This document shows positions 8,858-16,690 of a stretch of 64,000 nucleotides of DNA, in pieces. Under the pieces are notes generated by a model, which made no database searches, was not told the DNA's origin, and saw nothing but the letters and a program-made list of their open reading frames with translations. Position numbers and translations under genes: made by a program. The stretch's first letter is position 1; each line of letters starts with the position of its first letter. The DNA is taken from NCBI RefSeq assembly GCF_017921815.1, contig NZ_JAGEMM010000003.1, forward strand, positions 124,001-188,000, in the 5' to 3' direction. This stretch comes from Microvirga antarctica (GTDB lineage Bacteria; Pseudomonadota; Alphaproteobacteria; Rhizobiales; Beijerinckiaceae).

Positions 8858-9727
8858 CTACTTCAACCCTACCTTTTCCCGGAAGGTGAGTGCCTGCTCC
8901 AGAGAGAAGATGCTGAGACGGAGATCTCTTAAGTGCGGTCCGAAGACATCGTCGATCTGCGGACCGAAACGCATGTGAATCTCTGCCATGTAATAATCGT
9001 GCCGAATAAGGGAATCAGCCATTTGGACGACCGCGTTGTTCCGCGTGTAGAACGCCGTCATCTTATCGGTGGTCGCGGTGACCGCTTGGTTGTGGTCGAT
9101 CGTCAATGTGAAGAGATTGTCAGCGCTGCCGATGCGCACGCCATTCCCCTCGTGCAGATAGACTCTGCAGTTCTTGGTAAAGCGAAACTCCTCGGGGTCC
9201 TTGCCGAACAAAATGATGAGAACTTCGACGCCGCGTTGTGCCGCAGCACGCAGCTCGTCGGAGTAAATTCGAAGCACGTCATCCGCGGCTTTGATGCGTA
9301 AGCTGACGCGGCTTTCTCGGATGAGAGCGTTGATCTTCCGGTCGATCGCCTGCTCACCCTGAACATTCCAGACATATTGATCGTCTTCTGGCACTTTCAG
9401 TCGCGCGAGCTCATCAGTCAGCCGGTCACAAATCGCCAAGTTCTGGCGGGCGAGGTTTCCCAGATGCCTTTGAGGCGGGGAGGCGACATAGCGCGCGGGA
9501 TTTTCGCTGATCGGTTGCACCGCTCCACGTTTACTGAGCGATTCGAGCGCATTGTAGGTGTTTGGTCGCGGCACCCCGCTCGCCTTTGCAATCTCATAGG
9601 CGGTCGCAGGGCTCTCCGTCAGCAATTGCATGTAGACCTTGGCCTCATAGACCGTGAAGCCCAGTCGCTTGAAATCCTCCAAGAGGGCGTCTGTCGTCTC
9701 GGTAGCCTTCGTTTTCGTCGCCATCAT
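8858..9727 (-). CDS. TrmB-family sugar/metabolite-responsive transcriptional regulator
   Basis: 289 residues. A winged helix-turn-helix at about 12-75 carries the TrmB signature FKRLGFTVYEAKVYMQLL and GVPRPNTYNALESLSKRG; a helical linker follows (about 85-115) and then a PLD-like effector-binding domain with VSLRIKAADDVLR and EVLIILFGKDP. TrmB regulators are best known from archaea, where they sense sugars; bacterial members are less studied. It overlaps the upstream acyl-CoA synthetase gene by ATGA, so it is co-translated with the enzymes, and autoregulation through the AAAGTAGTT elements in front of the operon is a reasonable inference. Confidence 0.87.
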   Translation of the reverse strand: MMATKTKATETTDALLEDFKRLGFTVYEAKVYMQLLTESPATAYEIAKASGVPRPNTYNALESLSKRGAVQPISENPARYVASPPQRHLGNLARQNLAICDRLTDELARLKVPEDDQYVWNVQGEQAIDRKINALIRESRVSLRIKAADDVLRIYSDELRAAAQRGVEVLIILFGKDPEEFRFTKNCRVYLHEGNGVRIGSADNLFTLTIDHNQAVTATTDKMTAFYTRNNAVVQMADSLIRHDYYMAEIHMRFGPQIDDVFGPHLRDLRLSIFSLEQALTFREKVGLK

Positions 9728-11226
9728 TTACTATCCCTCGAGAGCGGCGATTGAACCCTGGCTGAGCCAACACCCGTCGCCGATAGAAACGACTCATATC
9801 GACGAAAGACGGAAAGGGCATCAATTGCCTGTGGGATTTCGTCGAACGTTGGGACTCCTCTCTCTGCGGCCACATTCCTGAAGCTTCGCCTCCACGCATC
9901 GACTTCCTCGCTCCGATCTGAGCGAAGGACCAGGACGCAATGTGGCCTATCCTGAGACTTTTCTTCCGCGCCGAAGACAGAGTTCATCAGGTTTGGCAAG
10001 AAGTCGGCGACGTGACGGTAGCCCATGATAACTGGAAGATTAAGGTGGATGATCGTAGCGTAGGGATTCGTGCAGCGCCGGTCGATATCCAGGATTTTGG
10101 CCGTTACCCGGCCATCCTGCTCTTTCAGTACGCTTGCGGGCAGGTCGATCGGGTTCTCAAGGCTCGCACCTGCCGGAAGCGTGATCCTGGTGTATTCGAG
10201 CCGGGCTTGCGTTGTTGGAACAGCCAGTTTGAAGCCTGCGCGATCGAGCGAATCCGTCGCAAGCACACTGGTGCCTCCGCCGTTTCCGAATAGCGTTACT
10301 TCAGGCTCTTGCCTGGCCGACTTCGGCGCAAGCCACAGACAGAGCTGGAGGGCGTCAAGAAACTCGTCCAGGGTGTTGGTGAGGACCATGCCGGTCTGCC
10401 GCGCCAAAGCTCCCCACGCCTGCTCCGTGCCACCGAGCGCCCCCGTATGCGACTCTGCCGCTTTTCGACCGAGACCTGTGACGCCGCCGATTAGAAGCAC
10501 AACGGGCTTGCGGCCTCGGTTGAGCCGGGCAAGCTGCTGGAAGCGCTGGCCGTCTTTCACGTCTTCTATGTAGAGGCCGACGACCTTTGTATCAGGATCT
10601 TGCAAATAGAATTCGAAGAGATCGGACGGGCTCACATCGATCGAATTGCCGAGTGTCACCAAGCCACTGAATCGGAGCCCGAGATTCTGACCTCGTCGCA
10701 GAATATCCATTCCTAGCCCGCCACTTTGGCAGGCGATGCCGACGGAGCCTGCCTCCGTGTTGACGCCTTCCATGAAGGTGTAGCCCCCACGCGGCGAATG
10801 AGTGCCCATACAGTTCGGTCCGATCAGGCGAAAGCCCCCCAGATAGCAGAGGTCGCGCAGCCGTTCTTCCCACGCGTGGTGAGCCTCGGCGCTCGCGCTT
10901 GCCATGACTTGAGCAAAGCGAAGCTTCCCTCCTGCCGAGGCAAGAACCTCCTCAACCCGCTCCGCCGGTACGGTCAGATAGGCATAGTCCGCGATTTCCG
11001 ACATATCCCCGATCGACCGATATGCGGTGATACCTTCGATCTCGTCCGCCTTCGGATGGATCGGTACGATCCGGCCGGCGTAACCGCCTGATTTTAACAA
11101 CCGGATAAAGCGGTTCCCAGCTGTCGTTCCCGTAGCGGATGCCCCGACGACAGCGATCACCTTTGGTCGAAACAAGGGGGCGAATTCGTCGGAGGCGCGC
11201 TGTTCAACGCGTGGAACCAAAGTCAC
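9724..11226 (-). CDS. ADP-forming acyl-CoA synthetase, CoA-binding (alpha-type) subunit
   Basis: 500 residues: a CoA-binding Rossmann domain at the N-terminus (KVIAVVGASATGTTAGNRF, about 23-41), then succinyl-CoA-ligase-like flavodoxin domains. SHTGALGG contains the likely phosphorylated histidine H260. NDP-forming acyl-CoA synthetases convert a carboxylate plus CoA and ATP to acyl-CoA plus ADP and Pi, or run in reverse. The ATP-grasp half is encoded separately just upstream and the genes overlap by GTGA, so the two form one enzyme. Together with the carboxylase upstream, a route of acid activation followed by carboxylation is inferred. The acyl substrate is unknown. Confidence 0.87.
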   Translation of the reverse strand: MTLVPRVEQRASDEFAPLFRPKVIAVVGASATGTTAGNRFIRLLKSGGYAGRIVPIHPKADEIEGITAYRSIGDMSEIADYAYLTVPAERVEEVLASAGGKLRFAQVMASASAEAHHAWEERLRDLCYLGGFRLIGPNCMGTHSPRGGYTFMEGVNTEAGSVGIACQSGGLGMDILRRGQNLGLRFSGLVTLGNSIDVSPSDLFEFYLQDPDTKVVGLYIEDVKDGQRFQQLARLNRGRKPVVLLIGGVTGLGRKAAESHTGALGGTEQAWGALARQTGMVLTNTLDEFLDALQLCLWLAPKSARQEPEVTLFGNGGGTSVLATDSLDRAGFKLAVPTTQARLEYTRITLPAGASLENPIDLPASVLKEQDGRVTAKILDIDRRCTNPYATIIHLNLPVIMGYRHVADFLPNLMNSVFGAEEKSQDRPHCVLVLRSDRSEEVDAWRRSFRNVAAERGVPTFDEIPQAIDALSVFRRYESFLSATGVGSARVQSPLSRDSK

Positions 11227-11966
11227 CTTTCGCCTCCTGCGAGGACCATGCGGGAATCGACAGCGATCAATCCGTCAGGACTAGCAATGAGAGGATTGAG
11301 GTCGAACTCGGTCACTTGCGCGGCATACGTTGTGAAAAAGCCGCTCTCGCCTCCAAGCGCCAGCAGGGCCGCGTGAATGCGCTTGATGTCGACAGCCGAA
11401 CGTCCCCGCGCACCATTCAAGATGGGAGCAATTTTCAGCTCGCTCACCATCTCATGCGCGTCGCGGGCATCTATCGGACAGAGTCGAAACGAAACGTCCT
11501 TGAGGATTTCTGCGTAGACGCCGCCTGCGCCAACCATCAACATCGGGCCGAGTTGTGGGTCTGTAACACCGCCGATCACAATCTCGATGCCTGGTGAGGC
11601 CATCTCTTCGATGAGATAGCCAGTGAGTTCATACCCGGCGTGAACCATCTTTCGGTGAATCTCGGCGCAACACGATTCCACGGCAGCGGCATCCGAAAGG
11701 CCGAGGACCACGGCGCCGATGTCGCTCTTGTGAATAGCTTGGCTCGCGAGACCTTTCAGCACAAAGGGCGGCCGCAACCCCGACAAGGCTGAGGCCACCG
11801 CTTGGCCGGGGGCAATGCGGACCCTTTTGGGTACATCAATTCCGATCTCTGAAAGGATCGCCTTTGCGCTGTGTTCGTCGAGCGCGGAATGGCGTCTCGT
11901 GATCGCTTCGTCGAGAATCCGGCCCACGGTTACGGAGGGAACTTTCGCAATGGAAGCCTGTTGCAT
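11223..11966 (-). CDS. ADP-forming acyl-CoA synthetase, ATP-grasp (beta-type) subunit
   Basis: About 247 residues, an ATP-grasp domain of the acetyl-CoA synthetase (ADP-forming) beta class. PFVLKGLASQAIHKSDIGAV near residue 70 is the family ATP-binding segment, VGGVTDPQLGPMLMVGAGGV near 150 the metal/phosphate loop, and the C-terminus reads EFDLNPLIASPDG, the usual end motif. ATG at 11966 follows GAGAGG by six bases and is preferred to GTG at 11972. The gene starts 9 nt after the carboxylase stop and overlaps the alpha-type subunit. Separate subunits rather than a fusion are seen in some bacteria and archaea. Confidence 0.87.
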   Translation of the reverse strand: MQQASIAKVPSVTVGRILDEAITRRHSALDEHSAKAILSEIGIDVPKRVRIAPGQAVASALSGLRPPFVLKGLASQAIHKSDIGAVVLGLSDAAAVESCCAEIHRKMVHAGYELTGYLIEEMASPGIEIVIGGVTDPQLGPMLMVGAGGVYAEILKDVSFRLCPIDARDAHEMVSELKIAPILNGARGRSAVDIKRIHAALLALGGESGFFTTYAAQVTEFDLNPLIASPDGLIAVDSRMVLAGGER

Positions 11967-11975
11967 GCTCACCTC

Positions 11976-13532
11976 TCAGTAGCTCGTCGGCCAGTTGCAC
12001 AGATGATGTTGACCCACGCCGCCCTTCGGGCCCGAGCATTGGATCGCCAGAGCCGAAATCAGAAAGCGGCGCGTCTCCCGAGGGTCTATGATGGCCTGTG
12101 CCTCGAACAACCCAGCCAGCGCGAAGGCGGAACTATCCTGCGCGATTTCCGCCACAAGCTTGTCAAATCGCTCGGGATCATCATCGCGCTTGATGCCATG
12201 AAGCACGTTGACACCAACGCGCGGATCCATGAACCCAAAATTGGCGGTGGGCCACGCTGCTGCAAGCTCGGAATGACGACCACCGCCCATATTCAGGTAG
12301 GCCTGTCCATAGTTCTTGCGCAATGTGACGACGATCCTGGGAACTGTGACTTGCGACAGCGCATTCATCCAGTTCATGATCCGACCTGGAGCCCATCGCT
12401 TTTCTCCCTCGACTCCGATCAGGAAACCCGGCTGGTCGACGAAAAATACGATGGGGATGTTGAATGAATCGCACAGAACGAGAAAACTTGTCGCCTTGCG
12501 CATAGCGTCCACGTCAATGGCCCCGCCGCGTACCATTGGGTTGTTCGCGATAACGCCAACGCTACGACCGCCGATACGGGTGAGAGCAGTTACGATGGAA
12601 CGGCCGAATTTGGGTTTCAGTTCGAACAAACTGTCGCGATCAACAAGTGTGCTCAGGATCTTGCGGCAATCGTAAACCTGAGATGCGCTTTCCGGAAAGT
12701 GTTCGAGAACGCTTTCTGGCGTATCGTCCGACCCCGCGGGTACCGCCACTAGCGGGGCCGTCTCCGCTTGATTTTGAGGCATGTAGGCGAGATACGTCTT
12801 TATGATGGCCAGTACTTCTTCGTCTGTCGCAACCGCGTAATCAACAAGGCCGGTCTTTTCAGTATGCAGCTTCCAGCCGCCCAGCTCTTCAGGATCGACC
12901 TGTTGATTGATAGCGACAGAAGTCACGCGGCTGCTTGCCACTGCCATTGTGGCGCCCTTCCGCATCACAGCGAAATCGGACATGCACGCGTACCATGTTG
13001 ATGAGCCGTAGCAATCACCGAGCAAGGCGGAGACGAGCGGCATTTCACGTCGCCTGCGAAACTCGAATGCGTCCTGACCGAGTATCGATCGTCCGGATGC
13101 TCCCATGCGGTCAGGCATGCGGGCGCCCGAAGATTCTCCCAGCATTACGAGCGGCATGCCGCGCGAGGCGGCAGCGTCCTTCACGTGTTTGATTTTCTTG
13201 CCGTTAATGACGCTCGAAGATGCGCCGAGCACGGTAAAATCGTTCGATACGATCGCGACCTGCCGGCCGTTGATTCGACCGAAGCCCGCAATCTTGCCAT
13301 CGGCGGGCGTCCGGTCGCGCATCTCAGGTCGGTTCGACGTCGCGAGTAGTCCGACTTCGAAGAAACTGCCCTCGTCAAGGATGTAATCCAAGCGCTCTCG
13401 GGCGTTAAGCACACCCGCCTCGCGACGGTCCTGCAAACGTTTGGGACTGCCCATCGAGAGCGCCTTCGAACGGCGCGTTGCCAATTCATCCAACGCGCCT
13501 TCGACACTTCCCATCGCTTCGTTCGTGGCCAT
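11976..13532 (-). CDS. Acyl-CoA carboxylase, carboxyltransferase subunit (propionyl/methylcrotonyl-CoA carboxylase beta type)
   Basis: About 518 residues with two crotonase-like halves. The N-terminal half has ALSMGSPKRLQDRREAGVLNARERLDYILDEGSF in family order and PLVMLGESSGARMPD; the C-terminal half has GGAIDVDAMRKATSFLVLCD and FFVDQPGFLIG, the acyl-CoA and carboxybiotin sites. The enzyme moves CO2 from biotin to the alpha carbon of an acyl-CoA. ATG at 13532 with GAGG upstream is preferred; TTG at 13556 is an alternative. Biotin carrier and carboxylase are encoded divergently just across a 190-nt promoter gap, so the three make one enzyme. It is first gene of the minus-strand operon. Confidence 0.9.
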   Translation of the reverse strand: MATNEAMGSVEGALDELATRRSKALSMGSPKRLQDRREAGVLNARERLDYILDEGSFFEVGLLATSNRPEMRDRTPADGKIAGFGRINGRQVAIVSNDFTVLGASSSVINGKKIKHVKDAAASRGMPLVMLGESSGARMPDRMGASGRSILGQDAFEFRRRREMPLVSALLGDCYGSSTWYACMSDFAVMRKGATMAVASSRVTSVAINQQVDPEELGGWKLHTEKTGLVDYAVATDEEVLAIIKTYLAYMPQNQAETAPLVAVPAGSDDTPESVLEHFPESASQVYDCRKILSTLVDRDSLFELKPKFGRSIVTALTRIGGRSVGVIANNPMVRGGAIDVDAMRKATSFLVLCDSFNIPIVFFVDQPGFLIGVEGEKRWAPGRIMNWMNALSQVTVPRIVVTLRKNYGQAYLNMGGGRHSELAAAWPTANFGFMDPRVGVNVLHGIKRDDDPERFDKLVAEIAQDSSAFALAGLFEAQAIIDPRETRRFLISALAIQCSGPKGGVGQHHLCNWPTSY

Positions 13533-13555
13533 TCGATGCAGATCCTCAACGTCCA

Positions 13556-13578
13556 AAAGTAGTTGTATACATAACTAC
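13556..13578. promoter_or_regulatory. Candidate operator in front of the carboxylase operon
   Basis: GTAGTT-(8 nt)-AACTAC (13559-13578) is a perfect 6-bp dyad, and it begins with AAAGTAGTTGT (13556-13566), an 11-base string repeated exactly at 13651-13661, 95 nt away, in front of the divergent biotin-carrier gene. Such a pair of sites in a divergent promoter suggests one regulator controlling both operons, most simply the TrmB protein encoded in the left operon (inference). Confidence 0.55.
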
Positions 13579-13650
13579 GATACTGCGATTCTCGACTCCC
13601 GCGTGCCAGCCATGATCGGAACACGGCCGCCAACAGGGACATCCTCACAG

Positions 13651-13670
13651 AAAGTAGTTGTTCTTGCAAC
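13651..13670. promoter_or_regulatory. Second copy of the operator-like element, in front of the biotin-carrier gene
   Basis: AAAGTAGTTGT (13651-13661) continues into GTTGTTCTTGCAAC (13657-13670), an imperfect dyad that agrees at 12 of 14 positions with 2919-2932 in the tctB/lyase spacer. It lies 50 nt before the biotin-carrier start. Confidence 0.55.
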
Positions 13671-13719
13671 GCCTTAAATTTGGGGCTACGAGCGATAAGC
13701 GGAGTCGAGGGAGGGCGAT

Positions 13720-13941
13720 ATGGCGAAGATTGATGTGAGCAGTGAAATGACGGGATCTATCTGGAAGATCCTCGTGCAAGTGGGACAGGACGTAGAGGAG
13801 GGCGACACGCTTATTTTGATTGAGGCTATGAAGATGGAAATTCCCGTCGCTGCCAGTGACTCCGGGAAGGTCTGCGAAATCCTCGTAGCGGAAGGTGATA
13901 TGGTTGCTGACGGCGATGTCGTCGTTCGCCTGGAGCAATGA
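13720..13941 (+). CDS. Small stand-alone biotin carrier (biotinyl-lipoyl domain) protein
   Basis: 73 residues, only a biotinyl domain. The biotinylation motif EAMKMEIP gives the target lysine at about K35, and the flanking strands GSIWKILVQVGQDVEEGDTL and SGKVCEILVAEGDMVADGDV are the standard hammerhead fold. It has no alanine-proline linker or N-terminal extension, unlike AccB of fatty acid synthesis (about 150 residues). GGGAGGGCGAT precedes the ATG. It stops four nt before the biotin carboxylase GTG, so it is made with that subunit and should serve the carboxyltransferase at 11976-13532. Confidence 0.92.
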   Translation: MAKIDVSSEMTGSIWKILVQVGQDVEEGDTLILIEAMKMEIPVAASDSGKVCEILVAEGDMVADGDVVVRLEQ

Positions 13942-13945
13942 CATC

Positions 13946-15334
13946 GTGCGAAAACTTCTGATCGCCAATCGAGGCGAAATCGCCTGCCGCATCATCCGGA
14001 GCGCGCAAGCGCTCGGCATTTCCACCGTGGCGATCTATTCCGAGGCCGACAGGGATTCGTTACATGCGCAGATGGCAGACGAGGCCATCGCCGTGGGTCC
14101 CGCTCAGCCGACGCTGAGTTATCTTAACATGCAGCGTATTCTCGAAGCAGCGTTGGAGAGTGGTGCAGACGCTGTTCATCCCGGCTACGGGTTCCTCTCT
14201 GAAAATGCTGCTTTCGCCGAGGCCGTGATTCAACATGGACTTATCTGGGTCGGCCCTGCTCCGGAAACGATACGGCAGATGGGCGACAAGCAGACGGCCC
14301 GCGGCACCGCCGCTAAGGCGGACGTGCCGGTTGTTCGTGGCAGCGTTCGCTTCAAGATCGGAGAGCTTGCCGGCGTCGAGGCAGCGGCGGAGAAAGTCGG
14401 CTTTCCCCTGCTCATCAAGGCCGCGGCCGGAGGCGGGGGAATCGGCATGCGACAGGCCGATGGACCAGACGGACTTGCCGCATTGGTCGCGAGTGTTCAG
14501 GCTGCGGCTGAAAAATCGTTTGGCAACGGCGATGTCTATCTTGAGCGGTATCTCCCGAAAGCCCGCCATGTGGAGATCCAGGTTTTCGGTTTAGGTGATG
14601 GCCGTGCCGTGCATCTGTTTGACCGTGATTGTTCTCTCCAGCGCCGCTTTCAAAAAGTGATCGAAGAAGCGCCTGCGCCAAATTTGGCGAGCCGAGTGCG
14701 CGACCGCATGTGCGAAGCAGCGCTGTCCTTGTGCCGCGAGACAAATTACGCGGGCGCAGGAACCGTCGAGTTCATCGTGGATGCTGAGAGCTTTGAATTC
14801 TTCTTCCTTGAGATGAATACGCGCATCCAGGTCGAGCATCCGATCACGGAGATGATCACCGGCGTCGACCTCGTTGCCATGCAGCTTAAATTGGCCGCGG
14901 GCGGAACGGGTGTGACGATCCCTCACACTCTGGAGACCGAGGGTTGTGCCATCGAATGTCGTCTCTATGCAGAAAACCCTGCCAAATCCTTCTTTCCATC
15001 GCCGGGTCGGCTGACAATATTCCGCTTGCCGGAGCCATTGCCGGGACTTCGGGTCGATACAGGATACCGCGAAGGGGACATGGTGACGCCGTTCTATGAT
15101 CCGCTGGTTGCAAAGATCATAGCCCACGGGAAAACACGTGCTGCCGCCGTGCAGACTGCCATTTCGGCACTCGAAAATCTGACGGTTGAGGGAATCAAGA
15201 CCAATCGCAGCTTCCTGTTAGCCTGCCTTCGCGACGAGTCTTTCGTCGCCGCAGATCTACACACCAGATTTCTTGACATGCACAAAACCCGGCTCCTCGC
15301 GGCAGCGGAGGAGATAGAGCGCTCGCAGACGTGA
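13946..15334 (+). CDS. Acyl-CoA carboxylase, biotin carboxylase subunit
   Basis: About 462 residues from GTG at 13946, giving the family start VRKLLIANRGEIACRI. The ATP-grasp region has PLLIKAAAGGGGIGMR (glycine-rich lid, about 155-170), and EMNTRIQVEHPITE with VEHP carries catalytic residues; the C-terminal biotin carboxylase domain has ECRLYAENP and FFPSPGRL. It carboxylates biotin on the carrier with ATP and bicarbonate. Length matches AccC-type single-domain subunits, not the fused alpha chains that carry their own biotin domain, which explains the separate 73-residue carrier. Confidence 0.93.
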   Translation: MRKLLIANRGEIACRIIRSAQALGISTVAIYSEADRDSLHAQMADEAIAVGPAQPTLSYLNMQRILEAALESGADAVHPGYGFLSENAAFAEAVIQHGLIWVGPAPETIRQMGDKQTARGTAAKADVPVVRGSVRFKIGELAGVEAAAEKVGFPLLIKAAAGGGGIGMRQADGPDGLAALVASVQAAAEKSFGNGDVYLERYLPKARHVEIQVFGLGDGRAVHLFDRDCSLQRRFQKVIEEAPAPNLASRVRDRMCEAALSLCRETNYAGAGTVEFIVDAESFEFFFLEMNTRIQVEHPITEMITGVDLVAMQLKLAAGGTGVTIPHTLETEGCAIECRLYAENPAKSFFPSPGRLTIFRLPEPLPGLRVDTGYREGDMVTPFYDPLVAKIIAHGKTRAAAVQTAISALENLTVEGIKTNRSFLLACLRDESFVAADLHTRFLDMHKTRLLAAAEEIERSQT

Positions 15335-15421
15335 CTAGCCTTGCGTGTTTGAGTCTGAATACGAAAAAATCCTCGGCAAGCCTCCTCAATGGATGAAGAT
15401 TTCAAAGAATTCAGAACCGCG

Positions 15422-15430
15422 AAAGTAGTT
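15422..15430. promoter_or_regulatory. Third copy of AAAGTAGTT, upstream of the TauE/SafE gene
   Basis: Nine bases, AAAGTAGTT, identical to the first nine of the elements at 13556 and 13651, sit 42 nt before the exporter start in the 137-nt gap after the biotin carboxylase. No clear dyad partner is visible, so the match could be chance, but the position in a promoter gap of the same cluster is suggestive. Confidence 0.35.
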
Positions 15431-15471
15431 CTCTCATCGATCCGAGCCAGCCCCCCTGGGTCGGAACGTAC

Positions 15472-16215
15472 GTGACGTTTCTGATCGGAGCGTTCCTCGT
15501 CGGCGCCGTCCTGCTGACCTCAACCCTCTCCGGGGTATTCGGAATGGTCGGTGGGATGCTGCTTCTCTGGATGCTGCTCCTTATCATGCCGGCCGCCACT
15601 GCTATCGCCGTGCAGGGCGTGTTGCAGTTAGTCGCCAATGTATCGCGCGCGTATCTTGCCAGGGCATGGATCGACTGGCGCATTATTCGCTTCTCTACAG
15701 CTGGCCTAGGGGCCTCGCTGCTTTTGCTGGCCTTCGTGAACTACACACCTGACCGGGCGTCTGTTTCGATTGGCGTGGGCCTTCTCACCATCACCGCGTG
15801 GATCCCCACGCGTTGGGCGCACCTCGACGCGACGCGACCGTTCCATGCTACGCTGTGTGGATTCCTATCTGGTGGATTGAATATCGGCGTCGGCGTCGCC
15901 GGGCCAATCGTCGACGTGTTCTTTATCCGGACATCCATGGACCGCCGCCAGATCATCGCGACCAAAGCTGCGCTGCAGGTTTTATCGCACTTGGCAAAAA
16001 TCGTCTTCTATTCCGCTTCACTCTGGCTTCTATCGACGGCGGAGCTGACGTCGATCGGCATCGCGGCTCCATTCTCGATCGCCGGCTCGCTCGTGGGACA
16101 CCACATCCTCCTGCGGCTCACGAACAACGGTTTCCGACGCGGCACGCTCTTTCTCGTTAGTGCTATCGGCGCCATCTACCTCGGGCAAGGTGTCTATCTG
16201 CTTTCAACCGGCTAA
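15472..16215 (+). CDS. TauE/SafE-family (sulfite/anion) membrane exporter
   Basis: 247 residues from GTG at 15472, with about eight hydrophobic helices arranged as two repeats. The first repeat holds FGMVGGMLLLWMLLLIMP and the second FLSGGLNIGVGVAGPIVDVF, the glycine-rich paired signature of TauE/SafE proteins. The family exports sulfite, sulfoacetate or other small organic anions. If the split lyase at 3141-4579 is a sulfo-lyase this would be the sulfite outlet; otherwise its substrate is open. An ATG-free start is slightly unusual and the ribosome site is weak. It is the last intact gene before IS debris. Confidence 0.82.
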   Translation: MTFLIGAFLVGAVLLTSTLSGVFGMVGGMLLLWMLLLIMPAATAIAVQGVLQLVANVSRAYLARAWIDWRIIRFSTAGLGASLLLLAFVNYTPDRASVSIGVGLLTITAWIPTRWAHLDATRPFHATLCGFLSGGLNIGVGVAGPIVDVFFIRTSMDRRQIIATKAALQVLSHLAKIVFYSASLWLLSTAELTSIGIAAPFSIAGSLVGHHILLRLTNNGFRRGTLFLVSAIGAIYLGQGVYLLSTG

Positions 16216-16339
16216 GAGGAGCAAGAACGAGGGAGAGCAACAGAATTTTGCTGGCAAGAACAGAAGTTCTCATTAAGACGCCACGGCGGCCATACTACGA
16301 TGTCGCGGGCGGCCCCCCCGCGGTGAGGGATTGGCTTGG

Positions 16340-16690
16340 GAGAAACCGACGCGCCAGAAACGGTCGTCGGCGAAAGGACATTGGAAGACGACGACCTTTA
16401 CGGCGGGGCTGCGGCTGAGTGGGTCGCCGCTCGGATGCTGCTTGACGGGACGATGAGCGGCCCTGCCGTCCTTGCCTTTACCGAGCAGGTTCGGGCAGCG
16501 GAGCTGCCTCCCGGGACACTGTCGTCATGAATAATCTTCCGTTCCACAAGATCGGCGGCGTACGCGAGGCCATCGACGACCTCTGGGCCGTCATCGCCGA
16601 CCGCCTCTCCGCTTTCAGACCCGACGAGTGCGAAAACTACTTCTCCGCAGCCGGATATGATCCGGAGTACGTCGAATCTGATCTAGTTCG
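16340..16690 (+). pseudogene. IS630-family transposase remnant
   Basis: Pieces of an IS630 DDE transposase lie in different frames. From about 16373 the sequence reads GHWKTTTFTAGLRLSG, the start of the family block around the second catalytic region; the frame then shifts to a segment with AVLAFTEQVRAAELPPGTL and shifts again at 16527 to LPFHKIGGVREAI joined directly to DDLWAVIADRLSAFRPDEC and ENYFSAAGYDP. The segment that normally lies between, with the catalytic YSPDxNPIE block, is deleted. It cannot make an active enzyme. Its 3' end touches the stop of the convergent amidohydrolase. Confidence 0.75.
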
